A program made the translations under genes and the position numbers. From NCBI GenBank assembly GCA_027422505.1, contig JAPQWV010000012.1, forward strand, positions 20,682,001 through 20,746,000: 64,000 nt of DNA, read 5' to 3'. Below the pieces are notes generated by a model that did no database searches, was not told the DNA's origin, and saw only the letters and a program-made list of their open reading frames with translations. Origin of the DNA: Craterostigma plantagineum. Its lineage: Eukaryota; Streptophyta; Magnoliopsida; Lamiales; Linderniaceae. Position 1 is the stretch's first letter. Every line of letters starts with the position of its first letter. Positions 34,321 to 46,577 of this stretch are shown here, piece by piece.

Positions 34321-35240
34321 TGCAGCACAGGGCCACAAATCCGGCCCAGCTAACATAGGGCCACGTTAAAGAAAATTTATAATAATGCATGTGATTTGTA
34401 TGGACAGAAGGTTCTTATTCTTCCACGTTTTCACAGCCATTGGATCTGTTTTGCGGGCCCACGTTTTCACTCTGCTTTTCTTTTTTTTTTTCAGGTAACA
34501 TAGGGCCACATAATAAGGGCCACGTTAAAGAAAATCTATAATGTGAATAAAAGAAATATCATAATAGAAAATATTTCAATAGTTTGTTTGACAGACAGCA
34601 GACATAAAAGCGACTTATTTTGCTTTAAATGCTCTGTAATTATCTTTCGGACCAGCCAACATGTTTCTTTGATATGACGTTTAAAATATATTAAATATAT
34701 CAAATGAATGTTTAAGAAAAATTAAAAAATTAAAATATTTTTACAGGGCCAGATATGGGGCCTGGCCCGTCTTTTTCCCCCGCCCCGCGTTTCCCCGTCC
34801 CCATTGACAACCTCTAAGCAACACCTACCTAATGTATATATATTCCGAAGGTAGATATCAAAACTGTGTCGGTGCCTTCAGGTATATTGTCTTTATATAT
34901 GGTTGATATTATAAATATATAAATTATATTGACTTTTCGATGATAGCCAAGGCGTTCCTTAATATTTCTCTAAACGACAAAAACCAAGTAAAACTTTTTA
35001 TGTAAAGATATCGATATTTTCCTTCCAAATACCTTCGGTTTATTTCCATAATGCTTGAAGTATCGTTTTATTAAGAAGTAACTTTCTGCCCGATGTGTGT
35101 GCCTATATAAATATATTATATTAGGTAAAATTATAATATTAAGTTCAAACTTATATTATTTTAAGTATTTAAAAAATTGTTTTTAGAGAATATAATGGAC
35201 TATATATAAAATTAAGGATAAAACAGAATATGATTTGTGA
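34321..35240. other. Intergenic region with short repeats
   Basis: The word gggccacgttaaagaaaat occurs twice (near 34359 and 34517). A GC-rich end at 34760-34816, reading tagaggttgtcaatgg on the minus strand, looks like a hAT terminus, but no partner end was found. No genes seen. Confidence 0.5.
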
Positions 35241-35248
35241 CACACCAA

Positions 35249-35657
35249 TAGGGTTGGCAGTGGGGCGGGATCCGCCCCGAACGGGGTGGGGAATCCCCGA
35301 TATTTTATCCCCGCAGGGCGGGAACAGGGAACGATTTTTCCCCGTGGAGATCCCCGCCCCGTCCCCGAACCCCCTTATATATTATAGTATATATAATATT
35401 AAAGTATAATTTAAATAATAGTAAATAATATCAAATATAAATTATATAATATTAAATTAATACAAATAATATATAAAAATAAAATTGATATAATATTTAT
35501 AACAAAAATATATTCAAATTTATATATTATATTAAAAATATTACTTTTTAAAAAAATTAAGGGGCAGAAAATCCCCGTGGGGACGGGGACGATTTCGTCC
35601 CCGAATGCATTGCGGGGACGGGGATTAGATCCCCGCCCCGCCCCATTGCCATCCCTA
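35249..35657. mobile_element. hAT-type MITE whose right TSD was split by Copia-D
   Basis: A 409-bp element with GC-rich inverted ends (tagggttggcagtggggc left, tagggatggcaatggggc on the other strand at right) and an AT-rich core. The left 8-bp duplication is cacaccaa at 35241-35248. The matching right copy is found only after removing Copia-D: cacaccaa at 40529-40536. Confidence 0.9.
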
Positions 35658-35662
35658 CACAC

Positions 35663-35988
35663 AGAGAAAAACGGAAGTTGAGAAAAGACTAATGAATATT
35701 TTATTGACTGATAGCTTAGAACTATTACAAGTGATGAACTTATATAGAGTACATCGTAGCAGAATCAATCACAATCAATCATAATAATGAGCACTAAATA
35801 GAGAGATATCTTTTCCTTTATTGACCAGACTACCATATGTAAGAGAATATATTACTATTTGGGATCCTTGATACCATCCATAACCTTTGACTAAATCATT
35901 TGATTGATATCGTCGCCTTATTTCTCCATAATTTGTGAGATTCGCCTTATTACTCCTAGGTCATACACTTGATACTATATTGCCAATA
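35663..35988 (-). repeat. Copia-D 3' LTR
   Basis: 326 bp, directly following the hAT MITE and the cacac duplication. Confidence 0.92.
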
Positions 35989-35989
35989 C

Positions 35990-38900
35990 CCTCCCGCAAA
36001 CTGAGCCGAGGTTGAAGGCACAGCTTGGCGCGAAACGAAGCCAGTGTAGCTTTCGAGACAGATTTGGTGAAGAGGTCGGCAATTTGATCCGTCGAAGGAA
36101 TATGTTTAGTAACAAGTAGCCCAATAGCAACACGTTCACGTACAAAATGGTAGTCCAGTTCGATGTGTTTACTGCGTGCATGAAAGAATTGATTGACTGT
36201 CATGTATAAAGCACTGATATTGTCACAATAGATCGTTGGTGGCGGTTGAACGGGGATGCGAAGATCATCGAGAATGTGGGTAAGCCAGGTAAGCTCAGCT
36301 GCTGTATTAGCCATAGCACGGTATTCTCCTTCGGTACTGGAGCGCGAGATAGTATGTTGCTTCTTAGCGCACCAAGAAATAATATTCGAGCCGAGAAATG
36401 TGCAATAGCCAGTAGTCGAGCGTCGTGTCGTGGGACATCCCGCCCTATCAGCATCAGAGAAAGCTGACAATGTGAGACTAGTTGTAGATGTGAGATGTAA
36501 ACCAGTGGAGATCGTGCCCTTTAGGTAGCGAAGGATCCGATGGACGAGTTTCATGTGAGAGATCGTCGGTGCATGTATAAACTGAGAGACATAGTTAACA
36601 CAGTAAGACAAATCCGGACGCGTGAGAGTCAAATACTGAAGTGCTCCCACGATTCCACGATAATGGCTAGGATCTTCGAGAGGAGGCGCATCAGTCGAGG
36701 GTTGTAACTTGACGTCAAGCGGAGTTGGCATGGGTTTGCAGTCTAACATGTTGGATCGCTCCAGGATGGTAAGCGCATAGTGTGATTGAGAAAGATGCAA
36801 TCCATTAGACGTGGAAGATTTCTCAACTCCTAGAAAGTGATGAACTGGTCCAAGGTCCTTCATCGAGAATTCATTGCTTAATGTTTTAACAAAAGAAGTG
36901 ACAATGTCATTAGAAGATCTTGTAAGAAGCATATCATCAACGTATAATAATAAGACAAGAACATCTTTACTATAGTGACATATAAAAAGAGAAGGGTCAG
37001 CGATACTACAAAAGAAGCCACAAGAAAGCAAAAATTTACTAAGCCTATCGAACCAAGCACGAGGTGCCTGTTTAAGTCCATATAAAGCACGTTCAAGTTT
37101 GCAAACATAATTTGAAAAGTGAGAATCAGACATACCTGGCGGTTGTTCCATGTAAATAGCTTCATTGCTATAACCATGTTAAAATGCATTTTTAACATCT
37201 ATTTGTCGGATTGGCCAGTGTTTGACAAGAGCAACGGTTAAAACTAGGCGAATTGTACCTGGACGGATGACAGGTGAAAAAGTTTATGTATAATCAAGCC
37301 CATTAATTTGATGGTAACCTTTCGCCACTAGGCGAGCTTTGAGGCGATCCAGTGTACCATCAGGTCGCAGCTTACTCTTAAAGACCCATTTTGATCCAAC
37401 CACATGCATGTCTGATGTTCGTGGAACAAGTCGCCATGTTTTATTTTGATGAAGGGCTGTAAATTCGTCAAGAATCGCAGCTTTCCATCCCGGATGTGAT
37501 AGCGCTGATTTAACTATCTTGGGTTCACGAGGTATGCTGCTAGAAACAACAACGTTCAATGCATATTTAGGGTTTGATTTAAAAATACCATGATGAGAGC
37601 GTGTCGTCATATTGTGGTGCGGCTCAGACAATATGGTTGTGGAATCGGATGCATGCACATCTGAAGGTGTTGTTAGATCAATGCTAAGGAGTTGTCAGAT
37701 TCAGGTGTGGCTTCATCAATAATATCGTCAGGTGTGGCCTTGGGTCACCTTGTGAAACATCTGTGACAATTTCTGGGAGCGGGATATTAGAGTTAGGAAG
37801 TGAGATATTATCCTGCGAGGTCATACTGATTCGAACTAACATGAGAAGTTAGGCATGAGTCAAATAAATTATGAACGTGGGAGTTCGTAGGAGAATTTTA
37901 ATTATATTTGAAAGGAAAATCATTTTCATCAAAAGCAACATGTCGAGAAATAATAAACTTGCGACTAGAGAGATGAAAACACTTATATCCTTTATGTTTT
38001 TCGCTGTATCCTGCAAAAACAAACAAAACAGATTTAGGATCAAACCTATTATTTTTTGTGTCCCATGTGTGGAAAACATTTGCAACTGAATACTCGAAGA
38101 GAACTATAGTCGGGGTGAGTTCCATGCAATTTGAAATACGGCGTCTCAGACATAAGAGACAATGAAGGAAGACGATTAATAAGAATAACAGCTGTTGAAA
38201 AAGCTTCTACCCATAAAGATAGTGGAACATGACTGTGAAATAACATCGTCATACCTACTTCTCGTATAATACGATGTCGTCGTTCAACCATACCTGTTTG
38301 TTCCGGTGTATAGGGGCATGAGGTTTGATGAACAATTTTTGTGGTAAGAAAGTGAGATGTTGAGAATTAACAAATTCACCCTCGCCATTTGAGTGAAGAT
38401 CTTGATTTTCTTATTAAATTGTCGCTCAACATATTTTTCAAACATTAAATAAGCAGTAAAAAAATCGGATTTATTTTTTAAAGGAATAATCCAAGTATAC
38501 TTTGAAAAATCATCGACTAGACATACATAATAACGAAATTTTCCAATAGATAAAACAGGAGCGGGACCCCAAAGATCACAACGTATTTTATTAAAAATAT
38601 CAGAAGTTGAGTGCTCAGATGAACTAAATGGTAGTTTGCTTAACTTTCCTAATTGACAACTATTGCACAAATGATTTCTTTTCGAAGACCCTACGACATC
38701 GATAAGACCTTTATTCTTTAATAAATGAACAGCAGATGATTACGGATGACCCAAGCGTTGATGCCAGATGTCTGATGTGCCAGATTTGAAACGATAAGAA
38801 ACATGTGCTTCTGGCTCATTAGACAGGACGTATAAATTACCCTTGCGTGTCCCTGTTATGAGAGGTTGACCTGTGCTCCGTGACTTTACATAAAAATTAG

Positions 38901-40142
38901 TGTTAGAGAATTCACAATTAACAGGGAACTATTGTAAGTTGACTGATGGAAAGCAAACTTTTCTTAAGATCTGGAACAAAAAGAACATTTTCAAGCGGTA
39001 GAGTTTTATCTTTTTGCTTAATTAAGGAATTACCAATACCTGTTATGGGTAACGAGGATCCATCACCAATAATGATCGAGTCACATCCGTTATATTTATG
39101 GATATTCTTTAGCATACCTGGTTCTCCGGTCATATGATTAGAAGTGCCGGTATCTGATGTCCATTATGTATCAATTACGGAGTTGTCGAGTGTGAGCGCC
39201 GCTAGTCCCTGTGGGATTTCCTTACTCTGATTTTCCTTCTTTAGTAACCACCGACATATTTTTGCAACGTGACCTGGCTTATCGCAATATTGACAAATTG
39301 CATCACGGTATAGTTCTCTTTCTGCAGTAGTCATTCGGCGTTGTCCAAGTGGAAGCGGTTTGCGTTGTGCATTGAGATATCCTTGGGGTTGGCTACGAGA
39401 CTGTTGCACTTGGAAACCACGGCCCACAGAATTGAACTAGTTAGTTGGATTTTTTGGCTTGAAATTTGTCGTCTGTTGATGTCCGTAGAAGGCTAGATGC
39501 GGTGTGAGCGTTGTGAGCGAAGTATCATGTTGATTCGAGAACCAGCTTTGGCATTGACCTAGGCTCTGCAATTGTTGTTGTGAAGGTTTCATATTGAGGT
39601 CCAAGGCTTGTTAGAAGACAAAATACTTTTTCTTGATCTGGGATTGGCTTTCCGATTGCGGCAAGATTGTCCCATAACCCTTTGAAGGTCCGTAGGTGTT
39701 CCGCAACAGATTTTTTCATCTTTGCGCAAATAGGTTAATTGTTGTCGTAGTGTGAATTCTCGCTCTTGAGAGTCTTGCACGTAGGCTTCTTTGAGTGCAG
39801 TCCAGGCTGCAATTGATGTGTCTAACCCTATGACAAGTCCAAGGGCTTCTTCGGATAGATTCCCAATAATCCACCCACGAAAGAGACGATCAGACTTTTG
39901 CCATGCAATGAATTCTTTTGTTGGAGTTGGTGTTGTTTCTGTGTTGATGGGTGTTACTTCTGAGCTTGAGGCTTCTGGATTTTGTGTAGAGAATTTGGAT
40001 GGGATTGAATTGTTTTTTTCTAGGTGATGAACTAGGTCTTGACTTCTGCCAAGCCTAATACTTGTTCTCTCCACAATGGATAGTTGGTTGGGGTGAGTTT
40101 TAGCGTAATGAAGTTACCAACATTCAGAGATAAGGAAGCCAT
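35990..40142 (-). pseudogene. Copia-D gag-pol pseudogene
   Basis: Gag starts at an ATG at 40142 with the N-Y-P-L-W-R-E-Q motif and shifts frame at about 40065. A zinc knuckle (C-x2-C-x4-H-x4-C) is at about 39245-39300, and the protease motif D-T-G-T-S-N-H follows a stop near 39160. The integrase is in pieces at 37898-38670, with the H-L-Q and V-E-R-R-H region at about 38270-38290 broken by frameshifts. Reverse transcriptase is split at 37151-37284, then runs open to the end (35961-37151) with Y-V-D-D, S-T-T-G-Y-C-T-F-L and T-E-G-E-Y. RNase H reads D-A-D-R where D-A-D-W is usual. It cannot make a functional polyprotein. Confidence 0.93.
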
Positions 40143-40163
40143 GGTGAAGAGGCTCTGATACCA

Positions 40164-40528
40164 AGAGAAAAACTTAAGTTGAGAAAAGACTAATGAATAT
40201 TTTATTGACTGATAGCTTAGAACTATTACAAGTGATGAACATATATATAGAGTACATTGTAGCAGAATCAATCACAATCAATCATAATAATGAGCACTAA
40301 ATAGAGAGATATCCTTTCCTTTATTGACCAGACTACCATATGTAAGAGAATATATTACTATTTGGGATCCTTGATATCATCCATAACCTTTGACTAAATC
40401 TTCTGATTGATATCATCGCCTTTTTTCTCCATAATTAGTGGATTGACCTAATCCCCCTTATCACTCCATAATTTGTGGGATTCGCCTTATTACTCATAGG
40501 TCATCCACTTGATACTATATTGCCAATA
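40164..40528 (-). repeat. Copia-D 5' LTR
   Basis: 365 bp, longer than its partner mainly through an extra ~38-bp stretch near 40440-40480 that resembles the adjacent sequence. Confidence 0.92.
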
Positions 40529-42001
40529 CACACCAATCAATTTGAAGACAGATGTAATAACCGTAAAATATACTTGCGGGATTTACAATTTAATTAGCGA
40601 TGAAAGTAGTTAATTAAGAACTTTATTGTATTAATTAGTATTTTCGATGATACGATGCCTTTGTATTCTCACGACTTTAAATACTTATGTGTCTATATGA
40701 ATACGTGCTATGTGAATTATGATTCCTGTGTGTGTTACGAATTATGACTTAAGTAATGACCGTAGGATTTAGGAAATTTTAAATGATGAATTAATTACGT
40801 GCTATGAAGGGATTCTAACTTGGAAAAATAATTAACATTTACATGGGTAGGAATCGAGATTAGACAAGATGAGTTTATGAAATATTAGGGTTTTCTAGGC
40901 ATACTTCGAAAATGAAAATATCAAAATTAAAGAATGTTGAGCTAAGGATAGAAGAATGTCGAAATCTAGTTCTAGTACTGATTTCAAGATTTAATAGATC
41001 TCGAAATGAATTTAAATTATTAAACAACTAAATTACTTAACACATAGGGTGAATCTCGAAAGTCTTAAGATCTCAAAATCATTAAGCCTCGAAATTTATA
41101 AGTTTTCGAGAGAAGCTCGATTCCGATAGTAAAGTAACAAGAATGTCGAGTATAGAAGTTGCGAAACCAGCAATCTCGGAATAGGTAAATGTCGAGATTA
41201 GAGAATATTGAATTAAGGGTTTTCGAGATCAACAATCTTGAAAGGAACAATAGCGAGTGAAAAATTGGAATAATTAGATGTCAAGGCATTAGGATTATTA
41301 AATGACTCGATTACCTAGCATGAGGGGAAATCCACAAACAATATTATTATAATCATTCTCATAAAGTTAGGATAAGAACAAGTAAAAAGAATCGATGTCA
41401 TTTGTTTGATAATGCACGTCAACTAAAGTAAAGATAAGAGAGAGTTGAGAGACCATCATTGTCTATTGATACCCAACAACTAAAGCCCTCGAAAAACTTT
41501 AGTAAAGAAGAAGTGAGAATTCAAAGAGAAACTCAAACTCATTGTCGAGATTGGTAGGTATGATCTCATAACTATAAATTATGCTCTTATTTAATTAATA
41601 GCATGCTTTAAGAAGTATTAGATATGGAAATATACTTACTAGACCCTAGGTATGTTTTAGTGTCTCTAAGGGTTTAAATAGCTTCGAATGAAGCAGAGTT
41701 GATCGAGGGATTAGTAATTTTTAAGACTAAGGGTTTCGCTTGTAGAAATTAGGGTAAACTAAGAGTAATTTTCGGTAGCTTAAAATATTTCTGATTTTGA
41801 TAAGCTTTATACGACCTTCAACTGTTCTTGAAAAAGTAAGAAGGTTTCGATCTAGAGATAAGATGATACCGACAAGATATTTCAGAATCTTCATAACAGT
41901 ATAAGAATGTCGAAGTTAAAACTCGAGATACAATCTCGAGATGAAGCTCGAAAAAAAATAAATAAAATAAGTCGAAATTGGTGTGTTATTTAGTTTAAAT
42001 C

Positions 42002-42037
<36 letters not shown>

Positions 42038-43760
42038 CTCAAAACTCATATCGAAATTCCTTAAGTATAATGTTGAAACAGATTTCGAAGTCTTGACTAA
42101 TTCCAATGTCAAAACTGTGTGCTATTATATCTCGACTTTTCGATTGATAAATCTCGACACACCTCTTGAAATTCGTGTATTAAATTATGAATCTCAACAT
42201 GCACAACTCGAAATCATTTCATATGTCGAGATTTATTTCCAATATTGATTTCGAAATCCTACCACTCAAGTCGAGATCGATCTCGAGATGTTACAACCAT
42301 ATTTGGCATTACATGTCGAGATTTAAAATATGGTTGTAACATCTCGAGATCTTTATTTGCAATGTCGAAATTCATGTTAATAGTAATATCGAAATCATAA
42401 CAAATGTCGAGCTCGAGATTTATCCACATACCGAGATTTATATTAATAACAGTGTGCAATTCCACTCGAGATCCACCTCATAACCATCTCGAGATTTAGG
42501 TCAAAGCTATGTCGAGGTCCATTTGAAAATTGGTTTCGAAATTTATAAGTCAAAACTAGGGTTTTCAAATTAAACCAATTTCGTGAAATTAAAATTAGAC
42601 TAACAAACCCTAATTTATTATGATTCTATACTTAGGGTTTGAAGGTTAGCGACTTACCGTACGATAAGCTAAGTAGCTAAGGATACCAGGTAAGTGGAAA
42701 TCCCAACTACAACACATAAATTATATGTGCATGAATTACATGGTTACGTGTTTGAATGACATGATTATATGCCTCTATGAATTTACGTGAATCCTTATGC
42801 GATTTATTTATTACGTGAATTAATCATTACATGAAGTGGCATGACAAGTACTTCGGTATTATTCACGTACGCATTATCACGTGCATACACGAAGTTACAA
42901 GACACGAGCATAAGTCACGTATGATTGCTTAAACACGATAAAAGTTTGCATTTAATGGCTCTTCTATGCTACCATGGTGATTTTATGTCACCAATTACAA
43001 GGCATGACATGACATGTCTCAAGGCAAGGGCATGCATGTGGCGGAAAGTTGCGACCTGGAAGATGCACCCTGAGGAAACAAACGACACCAAGTGTATAAT
43101 TGGTGTCAACAACCTCAGAGTGAATTTACCAGTGTGAGCGTCCGTGGGATCGATAAACTACATTGGGATTGGAAAGGCGCCCTAGGGTTAGCCTCTCAGT
43201 GGAAACATCGTCCATATTTATATATATTTACCCCTAGTGGGTTTGAGCTCCATGATGGTGCATAGCAAGATAAGCCAAGGGCCCTACAAGACAAGACACG
43301 AATTACAAGATAAGACAAGACACGAATTTCATGACGTGAATACAAGACATGAATTTCAAGACACGAATTACATGATACGATTAGGAAGCATTGGCCCGGA
43401 TGCCTTTGTGTTTTAGGACACGTGCATTGCATGGTTTTCACTTACTGAGCTTTATAAGCTCATTCCATGTTTTATGTGTTGTAGGTACGATAGAGTCGGA
43501 CGTTGAGAAACGTCACGACTAAGGCGGGCTGACGGCGGTACTCCAGGGTCTTTTGAGGGCAAGGCTGTACATGGATGACGACATGTGGAGCGATGTTAGG
43601 ATGTTTGATATGATATATATATTTTGGGGCTTCGGCCTTTGTATATTTACGACGATGTAGGCTACGTTTTGTCGTAACATATCATATCGTAGGAAAAAGT
43701 TTTTGTTAGACGGGTCTCCCGTGACTTACGTTGCGAAAATCCGCCGCTAATTAGTATTAG

Positions 43761-46406
43761 TGTAATACCCGTAGGAATTTAAATAATTAGCGAAGAAAAT
43801 ATTATGAATAAAATTCCTAATAAATACTTTTAAACAAAAATCCGGATGAAACTAAATAATAAAATAGTCTGGCGAATATTCCGGAATTTAATCAAAGACT
43901 AATAATATTGGCTAATATTTTATATTTGAATAAGGCCCAATAAATGGATTGTATTTAATACATAAGTTATAAACAAAGTTATAAAGATTATTACATCACG
44001 TGAGGCCAAGGTAATTTAACGTCACTTAGTTGTTTAATTATCACAATTATTGAATGCTTCCATATAGATATGAACAACTCATCATATCAAAAGTAACGAA
44101 ACCCACATCTTATGAATTAAGAACCAAAAAGCAAGAAGAGAACAAGAGAGCAAATGTAAAGTTAGAACTTGTGGAAGCATTATTAAGTCCAAATAATATA
44201 TCGATTGGAAAGAGGTATGTAATAATTCACACATAATAATATTTTCTATTTGGAAGCTAACTTTTAGAATTATCATATATTCGATTATACCTAACTAGGA
44301 GGGAATTAACGTCATCATATAATTCTATCATGGAAACTTTTTATAGTTTAATATTTATCAAAAACCACTTTAATAAATATCTAGCATTATTAAGTAGAAT
44401 CATTACAAGAACAAAAATACAATATGAGTGAGACAATTAAGTAAGAAGAAAGCCACGTTAGTGGTTTCTCTTTGTTTGTCCCTCACATCATTGTCTAATA
44501 ATTTATTAAGTATATTGTTTACATAGCAAGTTATCATGTTAAAAGAACACATCCACGAACTAAAAGAAAGAGAAGAACGTAAGATGATAACGAAGGCTAG
44601 GGAGGAAATCTTACGAGGTCAAGTTCGATCAACTAGTAAATTTGAAAATCAAGAAGCGAGGTAGGTGAAATATATTATCTACAACATGTAAATACCTTTG
44701 TGCTATGTGTTTGATATGTTTTACGTGATATATGTGATTTACGTAGGTTACGTGATTATGATTATTAGAGTAGTTGTGATCTGTTTTTGGTGAGTATGAG
44801 ATAAGAGATTACGTTATTTTATTTAGGGTTTAAGGTGAAGCATATGGTGTTTTTGTGATTGGGATTAATTCAAGAATTTTTGAAATGGTGTATGGGAGCT
44901 AATATGTTTAGGAATTCTGAAGTTCTTGAGTTAATGATTGTCGAAACTATAGAGTGCTTATAGATGTGCAGAATATATCCATTTCATGAATTATAGGCTG
45001 CTTATACGTATACTGAATATAAAATAATTATATATGCGAACTATGAGTAACATGTAATGGATCTTCGATACCTGCATTATATGGCTTGTTGATAGTATAA
45101 TATGTTTACTGTTATTTTTATGTGCTAATGAGTTGTGTGATGTTTCGTGATTGAGGTATTAGTACCATGTTAAATAAGGATTAGGGCTTATGAAAAATAA
45201 CTTTCAGTACTAGGACGATTGTCAAAATGTCTTAAGAACGACAATATATTACGGTTGTTAGGGTTTGGTGTAATTTGTTAAATACATAATAATTTCGTAA
45301 GTGACCTGTGTTAATTTACTTCAGTAGAGAAAAACATTGAGCTACACCCTACGAAAATCTTGCAAGGGCTTCGATATTTCGGGAAACAATTTTGACTGTT
45401 AAAGCTTCGGACGTCAGGTAGGTGAAACTCACCTACGGCACGTAAACGTTGTATGAATTTTATGTGATATTTATGTGCTTGTGCGATTATGTGAATTTGC
45501 TGAATTATGCGATTTCGTGAATTATGTGTTTCACATGTACTTAATATTTTTGCACGTTATTTGCATATGTTGTTTGCACTACACTTGCATATCATGTTAG
45601 TGTGAGGGGGTTGAGTACCGTGTGGAACGGTAACGTTTGGGATGTTGATGAGTGGTATCAGTGTAGGTTATTGCGTCGAGTGTAGGGGAAACTCGGGTGT
45701 GTGCCAACTCTAACGTGACCTGAGCTGGCCGCCCGAGCGTATGAGGTGTTGAGTGATGGGATGTGTTATGACATTATAGAACATTTCGAGTATAGGGCGG
45801 CTCTAACGAGACCTGAGTAGCTTACCCGCTCTAACGAGACCTGAGCTGGATATGCGACTCTAACGAGACCTGAGTAGCCACCCGCTCTAACGAGACCTGC
45901 GTGGGATATTCCATTCTAAAGTGACCTGAGTGGGAACCCACTCTAACGAGACCTGAGCGGGGTATTTGAAATGTACTAAGTGTCGAGTCATGTGAGGTGT
46001 TGGGATGAGTAGAGACGAGTCGAGCGTGCATTTGTGAGGTGTTTGGGAATGGTGAGTGCACGTTGCATACATGCATGTTTCATCTACTGGGCAAGGAGCT
46101 CAGTTTACGTGTTGTAGGTATATACGAGTCCGGCGTTGATACACGTCACGACTAGGCGGGTTGATGGCGGTGACTCCACGGACTTTTGAGGGCAGGGCGG
46201 TACATGGATGCGACCTGTGGATGGGATGTTAGAATTTTAATATTTTAATAATTTTAGGGTTACGGCTTGTGTAAGTATACAGCTATGTAGAGATGATTAA
46301 TTTAATATATGTTATTTTAAAAGAGAAAATTTTTACTAGACGGGTCTTCTGCGACTTACGTTGCGAAAATCCGCCAAAGTATTTATTAAAAGTGAGGGTT
46401 GTTACA
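43761..46406 (+). repeat. Solo LTR of a related Gypsy family inside the Gypsy-G 5' LTR
   Basis: A 2646-bp segment begins tgtaatacccg and ends gttgttaca, with a perfect 5-bp duplication, attag, at 43756-43760 and 46407-46411. The 3' LTR of Gypsy-G shows the unoccupied sequence (tattagaaagtgagggtcgcc). Its last ~300 bp share modules with Gypsy-G (cgtcacgact, acttttgagggca, gtacatggat, gacgggtct, cgacttacgttgcgaaaatc), while the upstream part is unrelated. No coding sequence. Confidence 0.93.
45703..45962 (+). repeat. Minisatellite inside the solo LTR
   Basis: About seven imperfect copies of a 25-30-bp unit centred on ctctaacgagacctgag, separated by variable tails. Confidence 0.85.
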
Positions 46407-46431
46407 ATTAGATAGTGAGGGTCGCCACAGG

Positions 46432-46443
46432 TGGTATCACAGC
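46432..46443 (+). promoter_or_regulatory. Gypsy-G primer-binding site
   Basis: tggtatcacagc matches the initiator Met tRNA complement at 11 of 12 positions and begins two bases after the LTR end. Confidence 0.8.
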
Positions 46444-46577
46444 TTAGGTTATAGGTTCTGTAGACTGTCCATGTACAGCCGCTCAAAAGTCTGGAGGATC
46501 AGCCTTGCCTGTAAGTTATATGTTCAATATGATTATGTGCTTACGATGACATGCCTATTTGTTTGACTAATTGTAGA

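Larger units (their letters stand above)
35663..40528 (-). mobile_element. Copia-D: decayed Copia element
   Basis: LTRs at 35663-35988 (326 bp) and 40164-40528 (365 bp) are flanked by a 5-bp duplication, cacac, at 35658-35662 and 40529-40533. On the coding strand the LTR begins TA and ends CT, a non-canonical pair. The primer-binding site (minus TGGTATCAGAGCC) is at 40151-40163, and the polypurine tract GCGGGAGGG abuts the 3' LTR. The LTRs differ by substitutions and a ~38-bp insertion, so it is clearly older than Copia-B or Copia-C. It is related in gag and pol to Copia-E, probably the Ale/Retrofit-type lineage (N-Y-P-L-W-R-E-Q gag motif). Confidence 0.94.
40553..46429 (+). repeat. Gypsy-G 5' LTR (interrupted by a solo LTR)
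   Basis: Begins tgtaataaccgtaaaatata and ends gggtcgccaca. The segment 43761-46406 plus its attag duplication is a later insertion. The stretch at about 40592-40985 is present here but missing from the 3' LTR. An (AT)n run lies near 42005-42035. Confidence 0.88.

Noticed and set aside
34747..34816. Possible hAT terminus (minus tagaggttgtcaatgg)
   Set aside because: No partner inverted end or 8-bp duplication was found upstream, so it cannot be bounded as an element.
45703..45962. CRISPR-like array
   Set aside because: Units are imperfect with irregular tails and no unique spacers of constant length, inside a plant LTR; it is a minisatellite.
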